From Persephonella sp. (GTDB lineage: Bacteria > Aquificota > Aquificia > Aquificales > Hydrogenothermaceae), in contig NZ_JALVTW010000012.1 in NCBI RefSeq assembly GCF_027023985.1, forward strand, positions 1-40,622: a DNA stretch of 40,622 nucleotides, written 5' to 3'. Shown here piece by piece: positions 14,527-22,887 of this stretch (its first letter is position 1; each line of letters starts with the position of its first letter). Under the pieces are notes generated by a model, which worked only from the letters and a program-made list of their open reading frames with translations, was not told the DNA's origin and searched no databases. Position numbers and translations under genes: made by a program.

Positions 14527-17298
14527 ATGAAGTTAAAACAAGCATTATTTACAGGAAAATTCCTTGCCTTAACAATGGCAGGGGCTGTAATGTTCAGTTG
14601 TAGCGATGGTGGCGGGGGTGGAGGCTCTACCAAAGGTGGTAACAACACCGGTGGAGGAAGCACTACTGCTCAGTATCAGGGAAGTGTAAGATTAGGTGCT
14701 GTTGAAGGAGCTACTGTTGAAATTTATGAAATAGGCGATGATGGTAAACCGGTTTTAAAATGGACAGAAAAATCTTCAGGTGGTAATTCTCTTGATGAAA
14801 TAGGTAAATTCAATACCCATGCAGATGAGTTAGACCCAAATAAACTTTATCTCTATAAAGCCACAGGTGGTCAGGATTGGGATGCTGATAATGATGGTAA
14901 AAAAGATAGTTCTCCAACTCCTAATAAATGAAAACTTAGAGCACTTGCCACAGGTGAAGATGTTAAAGTTGCCGGTAATGATTTTAAACTTTCTCCTGTA
15001 AGTGAATTAGTAGCTGAAAAGGTATTACCTGATTTAACAGACAGTGCTGCGAAGGGAACTTATAAGCCTTCTGATTTTGCAAAAAAATTAGACGATACTG
15101 CAAAAAGTTTAGTTGATGATGTTAACAATGATGGGGCAACAGATGATGTTGATGCACTTGTTTTTGACCCTGCAAATAATGATGCTAAAAATAAAGTAAA
15201 AGCACCTTTTAAGGGACATGTTGATGATATTGCAAATGATATAAGAGATGGTAAAATACCTCTCCTTGCAGCAGACCCAATTCTTGATAACAAAGATACA
15301 GGCGGAAATGCAAAGAATGCTGCAACATCTCCAGATGGAAAATATGCTTATGTGATTAACGACGATGGAAAAATGAATGTATTTGATGTTTCTGACCCTG
15401 AAAATATGGAACAGAAAAATTCATCTCCTATAGATACTGGGATTACTACACCTGAAGATTTAAAACCTTCAAAAGATGGTGAATATGCATACGTTGCAGG
15501 TGGTAATGATGGTGTAGCGATGCTTGACCTTGATAAAAATAATGATGGGGATAAAGTTGATCCTGAAAATTTAACAACTGTTGACCCAGATGGAGATAAT
15601 ACAAAAGGCTCAGCTAATGCTCTTGATGTTGTTAATGATGGAACAAATGATTATGTTGTTGTAGCTGATGGAGATGAAGGTGTAGCACTTCTTAAAGCTG
15701 ACCCAACAAATGCAGGAAATGAGTTGACAAATGTTGATACTAAACCAACAGGTGATACATCTTCTAATGCAAAAGATGTTGCTGCTTCACAAGATGGTCA
15801 ATATGCTTATGTTGCAGATGAAGACAACGGGCTTGTTACATTTAAAGTAGACCCTAATGATGAAAATGGAGACGGAAATAAACTTGAAAAACTTAATACA
15901 GATGATACATCAAAATACGGCAAAGCACAGGCTGTAGCTGTTTCTCCAGATGGGAAATATGCTTATGTAACGGTTCAGGAAGACAGCCCTGACCCAGCTC
16001 AAGCAAAAGCTTATCTTTTAACCTACGCATTATGTAACCCTGAAGACCCTGTTCTGTTAAATGTTGAAGACCTTCCAAAAGGAAATATTCCGTCTGACAT
16101 TGTAGTTTCTCCTGAAAAGAAAAAATTATTTATACCTGACGGAGAGAATGGCTTAATTGAGGCTGATATTTCAGACCAATCTAAGCCGGAAGTTGATGGT
16201 TTTGTAAATACAGATGGTTCCGTAAATGGAGTTGCACTGAAAGATGATGGCACTTATGCGATAGTTACTGATAATGATAAAGGGGTTAAATCTATTGCAA
16301 CAGACCTTATTCCACCTATTGTTCTTGGATATGCAAGCACTTATGCAGCTATTGACCTTACAGAAACAAAAGATAAGCTTTATTCATTAATTGCTGATGC
16401 TTATTGTGGTCTTAGAGTTGCAGATGTAAGCGACCCAGCAAATCCAAAAATTCTTAATGACTGTGTATGGGATACAACCAGATATGCTAATAGTGTTGCT
16501 GTGAGTAATGATGGAAATACAGCTTATGTGGCAACTTCGGCAGGTGGTGTAAAAGTTTATGATGTATCTGACAAAAAAGCTCCTAATAATGTGGCCGATA
16601 TTCCTGTTAAAAGTTCCGGGGATTCATGTAATAATGAAGCTATAAACTGCGATGCTGCCCATGATGTTTATTTAGATGAAAGTAGAGGACTTCTATTTGT
16701 TGCAGAAGGAACAGCAGGATTAAGAATATTTAATATCTCAGACAACACTGAAAAAGGAAGTCTTGATGATGGAGATACTTCTTCTGCAAGCAATAATGAC
16801 ATAAGAACTGTTGAACTTACACCTGACGGTCAAAAAGCTATCCTTGGTGATATTAAGAGAGGGGTTGTTATAGTTGATGTTTCTAACCCTGCTAATCCAA
16901 CCGAGGAGCAGGTGATTTCTACAGGAATAGGTCTTCAAGATAGTGTTGCAATAAATGGAAATTATATCTATGTTGCTGCAGGACAGAACGGAGTTAAGGT
17001 GTTTGATGCAACGTCTTATAATGAAGTTGCCAGCTTATCTTATAAAGAAGACTCTACAGATACTATCTTTGCAAATGCCATCAAAATTTCAACAGACGGA
17101 AAACTGGCATTCGTATCTGATGTTGATAAAGGTCTTGTAATCTTAGATATATCAAATCCGGCAAATCCTGTAGTTCTTGGAATGCTTGATACTCCAGGTG
17201 AATCTTATTCATCTGTGATTGATGGTGATAAATCTATAGGATTTGTGGCTGACGGTTCAAAAGGCCTACTTCTTCTTGATGTATCATCATTCAAATAA
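14527..17298 (+). CDS. Large lipoprotein with two propeller-like repeat sets, interrupted by an in-frame TGA
   Basis: The frame runs 923 residues from ATG 14527 to TAA 17298 with a single internal stop, TGA at 14929-14931 (codon 135). The lipobox is M-F-S-C with C25, followed by a Gly/Ser linker. An N-terminal domain of about 100 residues ends in a calcium-loop-like D-A-D-N-D-G-K-K-D. After the TGA comes a helical region, a second N-N-D-G loop, then 14 repeats of about 40 residues of the form S-P-D-G-K-Y-A-Y-V followed by G-L-x-x-x-D-V-S-x-P-x-N-P, as in LVIVD/YVTN-type beta-propellers; 14 would make two seven-bladed propellers. It is Asp-rich and probably surface exposed and adhesive. No Shine-Dalgarno or good start precedes the downstream part (first GTG 15352, first ATG 15373), so that part is not an independent gene. 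Nonsense mutation, readthrough, selenocysteine or a base error are all possible. Confidence 0.75.
14929..14931 (+). other. In-frame TGA inside the lipoprotein gene
   Basis: The codons around it are AAT AAA TGA AAA CTT AGA, and both sides stay open in the same frame for long distances. One G-to-T change from GGA (Gly) would produce it. A weak hairpin CACTTG-CCA-CAGGTG (14942-14956) follows, but its three-base loop lacks the G expected in a bacterial SECIS. Confidence 0.85.
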
Positions 17299-17303
17299 TA
17301 TCC

Positions 17304-17329
17304 AAAGGGGGCTTAAGCCCCCTTTTTTC
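17304..17329 (+). terminator. Intrinsic terminator after the lipoprotein gene
   Basis: GGGGGCTTAAGCCCCC (17307-17322), a fully self-complementary stem, followed by six T and CTTTT. It is a textbook Rho-independent terminator. Confidence 0.9.
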
Positions 17330-17398
17330 TTTTCATAAAGTTTAAATTTTCGTGGAATTTCAAATTTTTAATCTGTAGACAAACCTAAAATATAAAAA

Positions 17399-17797
17399 TC
17401 ACCAGTTTATATTTAATAAAATCAAAGCGACTACGGCACCTATAATTAATGAAAGCAAAGCAATTATTATATTTGCTGTTCTTTTTAGTTCGTCTTCAGC
17501 ATTTTGAATAATAATACTATTTTCATAGTATAATTCCTTCAAAAGCTTAGATTTTTCTATTTTATTTGAAATCTGTTTTGTCTTTAGATTAAAGCAGTAA
17601 ATTTCCTGCCATTTCTGGTCTTTATGAAAGAATTGAAGGATTTTTAATTTTTCATCTTCAATTTCAATCATTATTTTGTAAAAAGATATAAAATCCTTTA
17701 TATTTTCGTAATCTTTATCTCCCAATATTTCTCTATATATCTGTAAAACCTTAGTATCTAAATCCTCTCCTATAAAGGAGAGAGTTTTAATAGCCAT
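17399..17797 (-). CDS. Hypothetical protein with C-terminal membrane anchor
   Basis: 132 residues. Residues 1-105 are soluble and charged, without recognised motifs; residues 108-129 (T-A-N-I-I-I-A-L-L-S-L-I-I-G-A-V-V-A-L-I) form one membrane segment close to the C-terminus, a tail-anchor layout with the bulk in the cytoplasm. Its ATG overlaps the polX stop codon as TAATG, so it is translated together with polX. No function can be proposed. Confidence 0.65.
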   Translation of the reverse strand: MAIKTLSFIGEDLDTKVLQIYREILGDKDYENIKDFISFYKIMIEIEDEKLKILQFFHKDQKWQEIYCFNLKTKQISNKIEKSKLLKELYYENSIIIQNAEDELKRTANIIIALLSLIIGAVVALILLNINW

Positions 17798-19563
17798 TAT
17801 TTACTCACCAACTTTGCTCCAAATTTTTTCCTTTTTGCATTTACAAATTTTTGTATCTCTTTCCAGCTTTTTGTATTAAGGATATCCTTTTTAGTTGCCC
17901 AGCCTCTTCTGGCAACAGCAACACCTATTTCCATGAATGCAAAATTTCCAAGGTTATGGGCATCTGTTGATATTACCAGTTTTACTCCTTCTTCAATAGC
18001 TTTTCTAACCCATATATCATCTATATCCATTCTTCTGGGTTGAGCATTGATTTCCAATGCTGTTCCCGTTTCTTTTGCAGCTTTTATTACAGCATCCATA
18101 TCAACTGGATAAGCATCTCTTAATCCTATAAGTCTGCCTGTTGGGTGTCCTATGACGTTTACATAAGGATTTTCCATGGCTTTTATAATTCTATCTGTAT
18201 TGTCTCTGTTGAAATGGCTGTGGACAGAGGCTACAACCCAATCAAGCTGGGATAAAACCTCATCTGAGAGGTCTAAGCTACCATCAAGTAAAATATCAAC
18301 TTCACTTCCTTTTTTAACAAAATCCAGACCTGCCATTTTATTAATTAGCTCAATCTCTTTTATTTCTTCAAGTAGTCTTTCCTCATCAAGACCATGGGCT
18401 ACTCTCTGTGATTTTGAGTGGTCTGTTATAACGATGTATTCATATTTGTAATTATTTCTCACAAAATCAACAATATCTTTTATTGCAACTACACCGTCAG
18501 ACCATGTGGAATGAACATGTAAATCTCCTTTTATGTCCTTAAGTTCCACTAATTTGGGAAGTTTATGTGCCATGGCAGCCTCTATTTCTCCTCTATCTTC
18601 CCTTAATTCCGGTGGTATCCAGTCCATACCAACAGCCTCATAAACGCTTTCTTCTGTTTCTCCGGCTATTTTTTCTTCTGTGTCAACTTTGAAAACCCCG
18701 TATTCATTAATTTTTAAACCTTTTTCTTTGGCTATTTCTCTTAAATGAATATTATGCTGTTTAGAACCTGTAAAATATTGAAGAGCTGCTCCCCATTCCT
18801 CATCCTTAAATATCCTTAAATCAACCTGCCTTTCTTTGTCTTCAAATTTCATAATTACAGAGGATTTTTTTGGACCTTTTACTAAAACTTCCGAAACTTC
18901 ATCCAGGGAGGTAAAAAAGTCCATTATTTTTAGTCTATCTTTGTCATCAGCTGTTACAAGAATATCCAAATCTCCTATGGTTTCTTTTCTTCTTCGTGTG
19001 CTGCCTACAACTTCTATTTTGTGTATTTCTTTAAGATTAGATTTTAGCTTTTCTATAAGATATTTTGATATCTGGAGAGCTTCCCACAGGAGTATTCTCC
19101 TTTTGGATATTTCATACATCTGAAGGCCTTTTAGCATATTCTCAACTTTTTTAGGACCAAATCCTTCAAGTCGTTCAATTCTACCGTCTTTAAGGGCTTT
19201 TATAAGTTCTTCTTTTGTGGTTATTCCCAGTTCCTCATAAATTCTTTTTAAAGTTTTTGGTCCAAATCCAGGTAAATCTATTAACTCTATGAAATCCTCC
19301 GGGACTTTCTTTTTTAGTTCTTCATATTTCTGGATTTTTCCTGTTTGAACATACTCTTCTATTTTTGAGGCGATAGACGGACCTATTCCCCTGATTGTGT
19401 ATAGCTTACCTGTGGCTATATAATTTCTTACATCATCCGGAAGGTCTTCTATTATATGGGCTGCCCTTTGATAAGCCATAGCCCTGAATCTATCATCTAA
19501 AAACTCATAAATCGCAGCCATTTTTTTGAAAATATTTGCAAGGTCTTTGTTTATGTTATACAT
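17797..19563 (-). CDS. polX: DNA polymerase/3'-5' exonuclease PolX
   Basis: 588 residues from the ATG at 19563, which has AGGGAG in front; the open frame further upstream overlaps ribD on the other strand and looks non-coding. Domains: N-terminal helix-hairpin-helix part (about 1-150; R-G-I-G-P-S-I-A and L-P-G-F-G-P-K-T), Pol-beta palm with G-S-T-R-R-R-K-E-T and catalytic D198 and D200 in G-D-L-D-I-L, and a PHP domain (about 347-580) with D-L-H-V-H-S-T-W-S-D, V-I-T-D-H-S, G-S-E-V-D-I-L, S-V-H-S-H-F, G-H-P-T-G-R and S-T-D-A-H-N. Family X enzymes of this type do gap-filling repair synthesis and have a metal-dependent 3'-5' exonuclease. Both active sites look complete. Confidence 0.95.
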   Translation of the reverse strand: MYNINKDLANIFKKMAAIYEFLDDRFRAMAYQRAAHIIEDLPDDVRNYIATGKLYTIRGIGPSIASKIEEYVQTGKIQKYEELKKKVPEDFIELIDLPGFGPKTLKRIYEELGITTKEELIKALKDGRIERLEGFGPKKVENMLKGLQMYEISKRRILLWEALQISKYLIEKLKSNLKEIHKIEVVGSTRRRKETIGDLDILVTADDKDRLKIMDFFTSLDEVSEVLVKGPKKSSVIMKFEDKERQVDLRIFKDEEWGAALQYFTGSKQHNIHLREIAKEKGLKINEYGVFKVDTEEKIAGETEESVYEAVGMDWIPPELREDRGEIEAAMAHKLPKLVELKDIKGDLHVHSTWSDGVVAIKDIVDFVRNNYKYEYIVITDHSKSQRVAHGLDEERLLEEIKEIELINKMAGLDFVKKGSEVDILLDGSLDLSDEVLSQLDWVVASVHSHFNRDNTDRIIKAMENPYVNVIGHPTGRLIGLRDAYPVDMDAVIKAAKETGTALEINAQPRRMDIDDIWVRKAIEEGVKLVISTDAHNLGNFAFMEIGVAVARRGWATKKDILNTKSWKEIQKFVNAKRKKFGAKLVSK

Positions 19564-19629
19564 TTTCTCTCCCTGAATATTATTTTTAGATAAAATTAAA
19601 ATAGTTCTGAATTTATACCGGTGCAAATG

Positions 19630-20742
19630 ATGAAAAATATAGATGAAAAATTTATGAAAATGGCCCTGCAGGAAGCCAGAAAAGCAAAAGGATATACACA
19701 CCCAAATCCTGCAGTGGGAGCAGTTATAGTTAAAGATGGAAAAATAATAGGCAAAGGCTATCATAAAAAAGCCGGAATGCCCCATGCAGAAAAGGAAGCT
19801 ATAAAGGATGCCTTTTCAAAAGGCTTTGATATAGCCGGCTCTACAATGTATGTAACACTTGAGCCATGCTGTCATTATGGAAGAACTCCACCTTGCACAG
19901 AGGCTATAATTGATAACCGTATAAAAAGAGTCGTAGTTGCCACTTTAGACCCTAATCCTCAGGTGGCAGGTAAAGGGGTAGAGATTTTAAGAAAGCAAGG
20001 TATTCAGGTTGAAACAGGTATTTTGGAAAAAGAAGCTAGAAAATTAAATGAAGATTTTTTTATTTATATAAGAAAAAAAAGGCCTTTTGTTCATCTGAAA
20101 ATAGCCCAGACCCTTGATGGAAAAATAGCAACAAAAACCGGCTCTTCTAAATGGATTACAGGGGAAAAGGCAAGAAGGTTTGCCCATAAATTAAGGAAAG
20201 AAGCGACAGCAGTCTTGGTTGGAGTCGGAACGGCTCTGGCAGATAATCCTCAATTAACTGTGCGAAACTATCCATCCAAAAAACAGCCTTTAAGGGTGCT
20301 TATTGATAAGTATCTGCAAACCCCTCTTGATTATAAAATCTTTGATAGCACTGCAAAAACTATTGTTTTTGTGGCTGAAGATATTCCTGAGGGACAATTA
20401 AAACCTTTTAAAAATAAAGAAAATATTCAGATAATAAAACTCCCTTTAAAAGAAGGTAGATTTGATATAAATGATATTTTGAAAAAGCTTTATGAACTTG
20501 AGGTTATGCATTTACTTGTTGAAGGAGGAAATTCAATAATCACAGAGTTTATAACTTCAGGAATTTATGACAAAATTTCTTTATTTGTTGCTCCTAAACT
20601 TATAGGTGAAGATGGTATATCAGCTATTGGAAAACTGGGAGTAGAAGATATAAATGAGGCATCAAAATTAAGGGTGGAAGGAATAAAAAGGCTTCCACCG
20701 GATATTTATTTTGAGCTATATCCTCTTAAAATGGAGGATTAG
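19630..20742 (+). CDS. ribD: Bifunctional riboflavin biosynthesis deaminase/reductase RibD
   Basis: 370 residues from the ATG at 19630; GTG 19621 and ATG 19627 are in frame and none has a strong Shine-Dalgarno (only GGTG at 19619-19622). The N-terminal cytidine-deaminase-like domain has H52-A-E54 and P-C-C-H-Y-G-R-T-P-P-C (C80 and C89), the zinc site and catalytic Glu. The C-terminal reductase domain begins near L-K-I-A-Q-T-L-D-G-K-I-A and has G-V-G-T-A-L-A-D-N-P-Q-L-T and L-V-E-G-G. RibD performs the second and third steps after GTP cyclohydrolase II in flavin synthesis. It is divergent from polX, with 66 bases between. No FMN riboswitch is seen in the short leader. Confidence 0.95.
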   Translation: MKNIDEKFMKMALQEARKAKGYTHPNPAVGAVIVKDGKIIGKGYHKKAGMPHAEKEAIKDAFSKGFDIAGSTMYVTLEPCCHYGRTPPCTEAIIDNRIKRVVVATLDPNPQVAGKGVEILRKQGIQVETGILEKEARKLNEDFFIYIRKKRPFVHLKIAQTLDGKIATKTGSSKWITGEKARRFAHKLRKEATAVLVGVGTALADNPQLTVRNYPSKKQPLRVLIDKYLQTPLDYKIFDSTAKTIVFVAEDIPEGQLKPFKNKENIQIIKLPLKEGRFDINDILKKLYELEVMHLLVEGGNSIITEFITSGIYDKISLFVAPKLIGEDGISAIGKLGVEDINEASKLRVEGIKRLPPDIYFELYPLKMED

Positions 20743-21175
20743 GTTTTACATCTTTATAAATATCTACTTCTTTTTTCATATTTTCAAGATACTGTTTTAA
20801 AGCAGTAGCTTTTTTAACCCAATTTGCTGTTAGTTTTTGTGTTCTTGGAAACTGATCTGTGATTTCATTGTATTGTGAAATTCTGTAATCTATAAAGTCA
20901 ATAATAATGTCCAGAAAATCTTTCAGTTTGTCCATCTGTTTTGCATAGATAAACAGGTCTTTAAGCATCTCTTTCCTTTCTCTGATTGAAACATTTACTC
21001 CAAGAAGCATTCCCATTTTTCTAAGGTCATATCTGGATATATAAATTCCGCTTTTTGCCGGGACAGTTAAGATTTTGAGAATTTTCTGAAATTCTGTTTC
21101 TTCCTCAGCTTGCTGGAGGAATTTCATATTTGTCATATAAGGGTTTTTCATAAGGTCTTTTTCATTCATATCCAT
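20726..21175 (-). CDS. Hypothetical helical protein
   Basis: 149 residues, almost entirely helical and charged, without signal peptide or membrane segment. Visible segments include E-E-E-T-E-F-Q-K-I-L-K-I-L, I-R-E-R-K-E-M-L-K-D-L-F and an end V-K-P-N-P-P-F. No family is recognised. It overlaps the 3' end of convergent ribD by 17 bases. AGGTG stands a few bases before the ATG. The terminator of the superoxide reductase gene lies just upstream, so this gene likely has its own promoter. Confidence 0.6.
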   Translation of the reverse strand: MDMNEKDLMKNPYMTNMKFLQQAEEETEFQKILKILTVPAKSGIYISRYDLRKMGMLLGVNVSIRERKEMLKDLFIYAKQMDKLKDFLDIIIDFIDYRISQYNEITDQFPRTQKLTANWVKKATALKQYLENMKKEVDIYKDVKPNPPF

Positions 21176-21224
21176 ACTCTACACCTGCCTGCTGGATTTT
21201 TACTAATTGTATCATAAAACAAAA

Positions 21225-21247
21225 AAGCCCCTACAAAGTAGGGGCTT
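21225..21247 (-). terminator. Intrinsic terminator of the superoxide reductase gene
   Basis: Stem AAGCCCCTAC/GTAGGGGCTT with an AAA loop; on the minus strand it is followed by TTTTGTTTTATG. It is strong and lies 18 bases after the stop codon. Confidence 0.9.
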
Positions 21248-21264
21248 GGGAGGGAGTTTATTGA

Positions 21265-21672
21265 TTAAACACCGGCAGGTGCTTCAGCTTCTTTAACTTC
21301 TACTTCAACTTCTGGTCCTTGCCAGAGGCCATGTTTTGTGCAGTAGCTCATAGCTTGAAGTCTGAGTTTGTTTTTAGTTGGAACAATGTAAAAATCTACT
21401 TCTGCTTGTGAGCATTGGTTTCCTTGAACTCCTGGAACAAATGTAGCTTGTCCAAGGAAAGTGTCTCCATCCCAGAGTTGAACCCATGCAATATAGTGGT
21501 CAAAATCATCTGGGTGACAGTATTCTTCACCAACTTTTACTTTAACTTTAAGTTTTTGTCCTTTTACAGCTTCTCCTTCAACATGAACAAATGGAGAGTG
21601 TCTGTCAATGTAGTCTCTTTTTGCTTCTTTGTCAATTTGAGAAATGTCCACATAATTGTTTATTTTTGGCAT
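21265..21672 (-). CDS. sor: Class II superoxide reductase (neelaredoxin type)
   Basis: 135 residues. The iron-site ligands can be assigned: H25 in D-R-H-S-P, H53 in C-H-P, H59 in D-H-Y-I-A-W, then C111 and H114 in S-Y-C-T-K-H-G-L-W. There is no N-terminal desulforedoxin domain, so it is the one-iron class. The enzyme reduces superoxide to hydrogen peroxide without making O2, suiting a microaerophilic thermophile; the Bcp-like peroxiredoxin at the window start could handle the peroxide. The E-K-H motif usual before the first His is D23-R24-H25 here. AGGAGG precedes the ATG, and a strong terminator follows. Confidence 0.88.
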   Translation of the reverse strand: MPKINNYVDISQIDKEAKRDYIDRHSPFVHVEGEAVKGQKLKVKVKVGEEYCHPDDFDHYIAWVQLWDGDTFLGQATFVPGVQGNQCSQAEVDFYIVPTKNKLRLQAMSYCTKHGLWQGPEVEVEVKEAEAPAGV

Positions 21673-21734
21673 CTTTCAATACCTCCTGTTTTTTATTTTG
21701 ATTTATATATTAAGCCTGATATACAAAATCTAAA

Positions 21735-21748
21735 ATGAGAATTGTCAT
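21735..21748. promoter_or_regulatory. Inverted repeat upstream of superoxide reductase gene
   Basis: ATGAGAATTGTCAT is a 14-base inverted repeat with one mismatched pair. On the minus strand ATGACA within it could be a -35 box. Placed 63-76 bases before the sor start, it is a candidate site for a Fur/PerR-like or other redox regulator. Confidence 0.3.
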
Positions 21749-21751
21749 ATC

Positions 21752-22810
21752 TTAGCTCCACTGATAAAGTGCAGATGCTATATAGTATCCTGCTCCAAAC
21801 CCAACAATCATACCCTTCTTACCTGACTTGTTTTCTTTGTTAGAAAAGTAACTATCGAGAATGAGCAAACAACTGGGAGCACTCATATTCCCATACATAT
21901 TAAACATTTTATAAGCTTCTGAAATCTGTTCTTCGGAAAGTCCAAGAATTTCAGGTTTTTTAAATTGTTCTAATATAGCCGGTCCCCCTTGGTGTATAGC
22001 CCATTCTTCAATATTTTCTACAGAAATATTTTTTTCCGATAGTAAAGGTTTTATTGCCTTTTCAGAAACAATTGGAGGAATTTCTTCTCTAAGGCTATTA
22101 CTTAACATAAATACACCGTTTTCCATTTTTATTGCATTTCCAGGGGAGTAATCAACCTTAAAATCTATAAGCTCAATTAACGGAAAATTGAATTTATCTT
22201 TCATACTCTCTGGTATTAGCAGAACTCCTACTCCCCCATCTGAAAATAATAAATTTGATTTTATAGATTCTTTAAATAAAGGGTTTTTAGGGTCGTATAT
22301 AAAACTGGCCACACTTGAACATTGGTCAAATGTGAAAGAGATTGCAGCTTTATTAAATTTTTTACAAAACTCAGCAGCATTTTTTAAAGAAATAACTCCA
22401 GCAGCACAACCATAATATGCAAGCTCTTCAGGGGGTATATCTGTATTAATTCCGGTTTCCATAACAAGTTGGCTCGCCAAATTCGGTAAAAAATCTTTGT
22501 TATAAGTTGTGTTATAAGCAACAGATAAAAATCCTATATTTTCAATACCAACTTCTTCTGAAAGTTCGTTTATTACCTTTTTTCCCCATTTTTTTGGATG
22601 GTCTTCTTTTCTCTTTAGCTTTATTTCTGGGATACTGTCTAAATCTATGGCTATAGGTTTTTGTTCAATATTCATATTTTTTGCAAACTTTTTAACCAGT
22701 TTTGCTACCCTTTCCCCAAATATCTCCTTTGAATAGCTTTTTTCAAGAATATAATCAAAATCATAGGATGGTGGTAAAACTTTTGTGATTTTTGCGATGT
22801 AAACTTTCAT
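21752..22810 (-). CDS. Type III polyketide synthase-like (chalcone/stilbene synthase family) protein
   Basis: 352 residues from the ATG at 22810 (GGAGGG about 11 bases upstream); a longer open frame to 22888 is less likely. It has the thiolase fold with the Cys-His-Asn triad: C135 in Y-Y-G-C-A-A-G, H273 in W-A-I-H-Q-G-G-P and N308 in Y-G-N-M-S-A-P-S. The late G-F-G-A-G-Y-Y segment fits the family. Type III synthases extend acyl-CoA starters with malonyl-CoA; bacterial products include alkylpyrones and alkylresorcinols. No methyltransferase or oxidase tailoring gene is next to it, so the product is unknown. A specialised KAS III-like lipid enzyme is the main alternative. Confidence 0.8.
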   Translation of the reverse strand: MKVYIAKITKVLPPSYDFDYILEKSYSKEIFGERVAKLVKKFAKNMNIEQKPIAIDLDSIPEIKLKRKEDHPKKWGKKVINELSEEVGIENIGFLSVAYNTTYNKDFLPNLASQLVMETGINTDIPPEELAYYGCAAGVISLKNAAEFCKKFNKAAISFTFDQCSSVASFIYDPKNPLFKESIKSNLLFSDGGVGVLLIPESMKDKFNFPLIELIDFKVDYSPGNAIKMENGVFMLSNSLREEIPPIVSEKAIKPLLSEKNISVENIEEWAIHQGGPAILEQFKKPEILGLSEEQISEAYKMFNMYGNMSAPSCLLILDSYFSNKENKSGKKGMIVGFGAGYYIASALYQWS

Positions 22811-22887
22811 ATTAATAACATCCCTCCCTGTATATCCATATTTTGTTAAAATAAAATTAAAATCAAATAAAATCAAGGAGAAGAACA

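Noticed and set aside
14929-14990. Selenocysteine insertion signal after the in-frame TGA
   Set aside because: The only hairpin is CACTTG-CCA-CAGGTG with a three-base loop and no G at the loop start, unlike bacterial SECIS elements, and the protein type is not a known selenoprotein. Kept only as a remote option.
15060-15293. Minus-strand reading frame within the interrupted lipoprotein gene
   Set aside because: Serine/alanine-rich shadow of the plus-strand coding frame, without a ribosome-binding site.
15352-17298. Independent downstream gene starting at GTG 15352
   Set aside because: The GTG lies in the middle of the first propeller repeat, has no Shine-Dalgarno or signal peptide, and the frame is open upstream to the TGA.
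19564-19785. Upstream extension of the polX reading frame
   Set aside because: The added 74 residues overlap ribD on the other strand, are compositionally odd, and the ATG at 19563 has its own ribosome-binding site.
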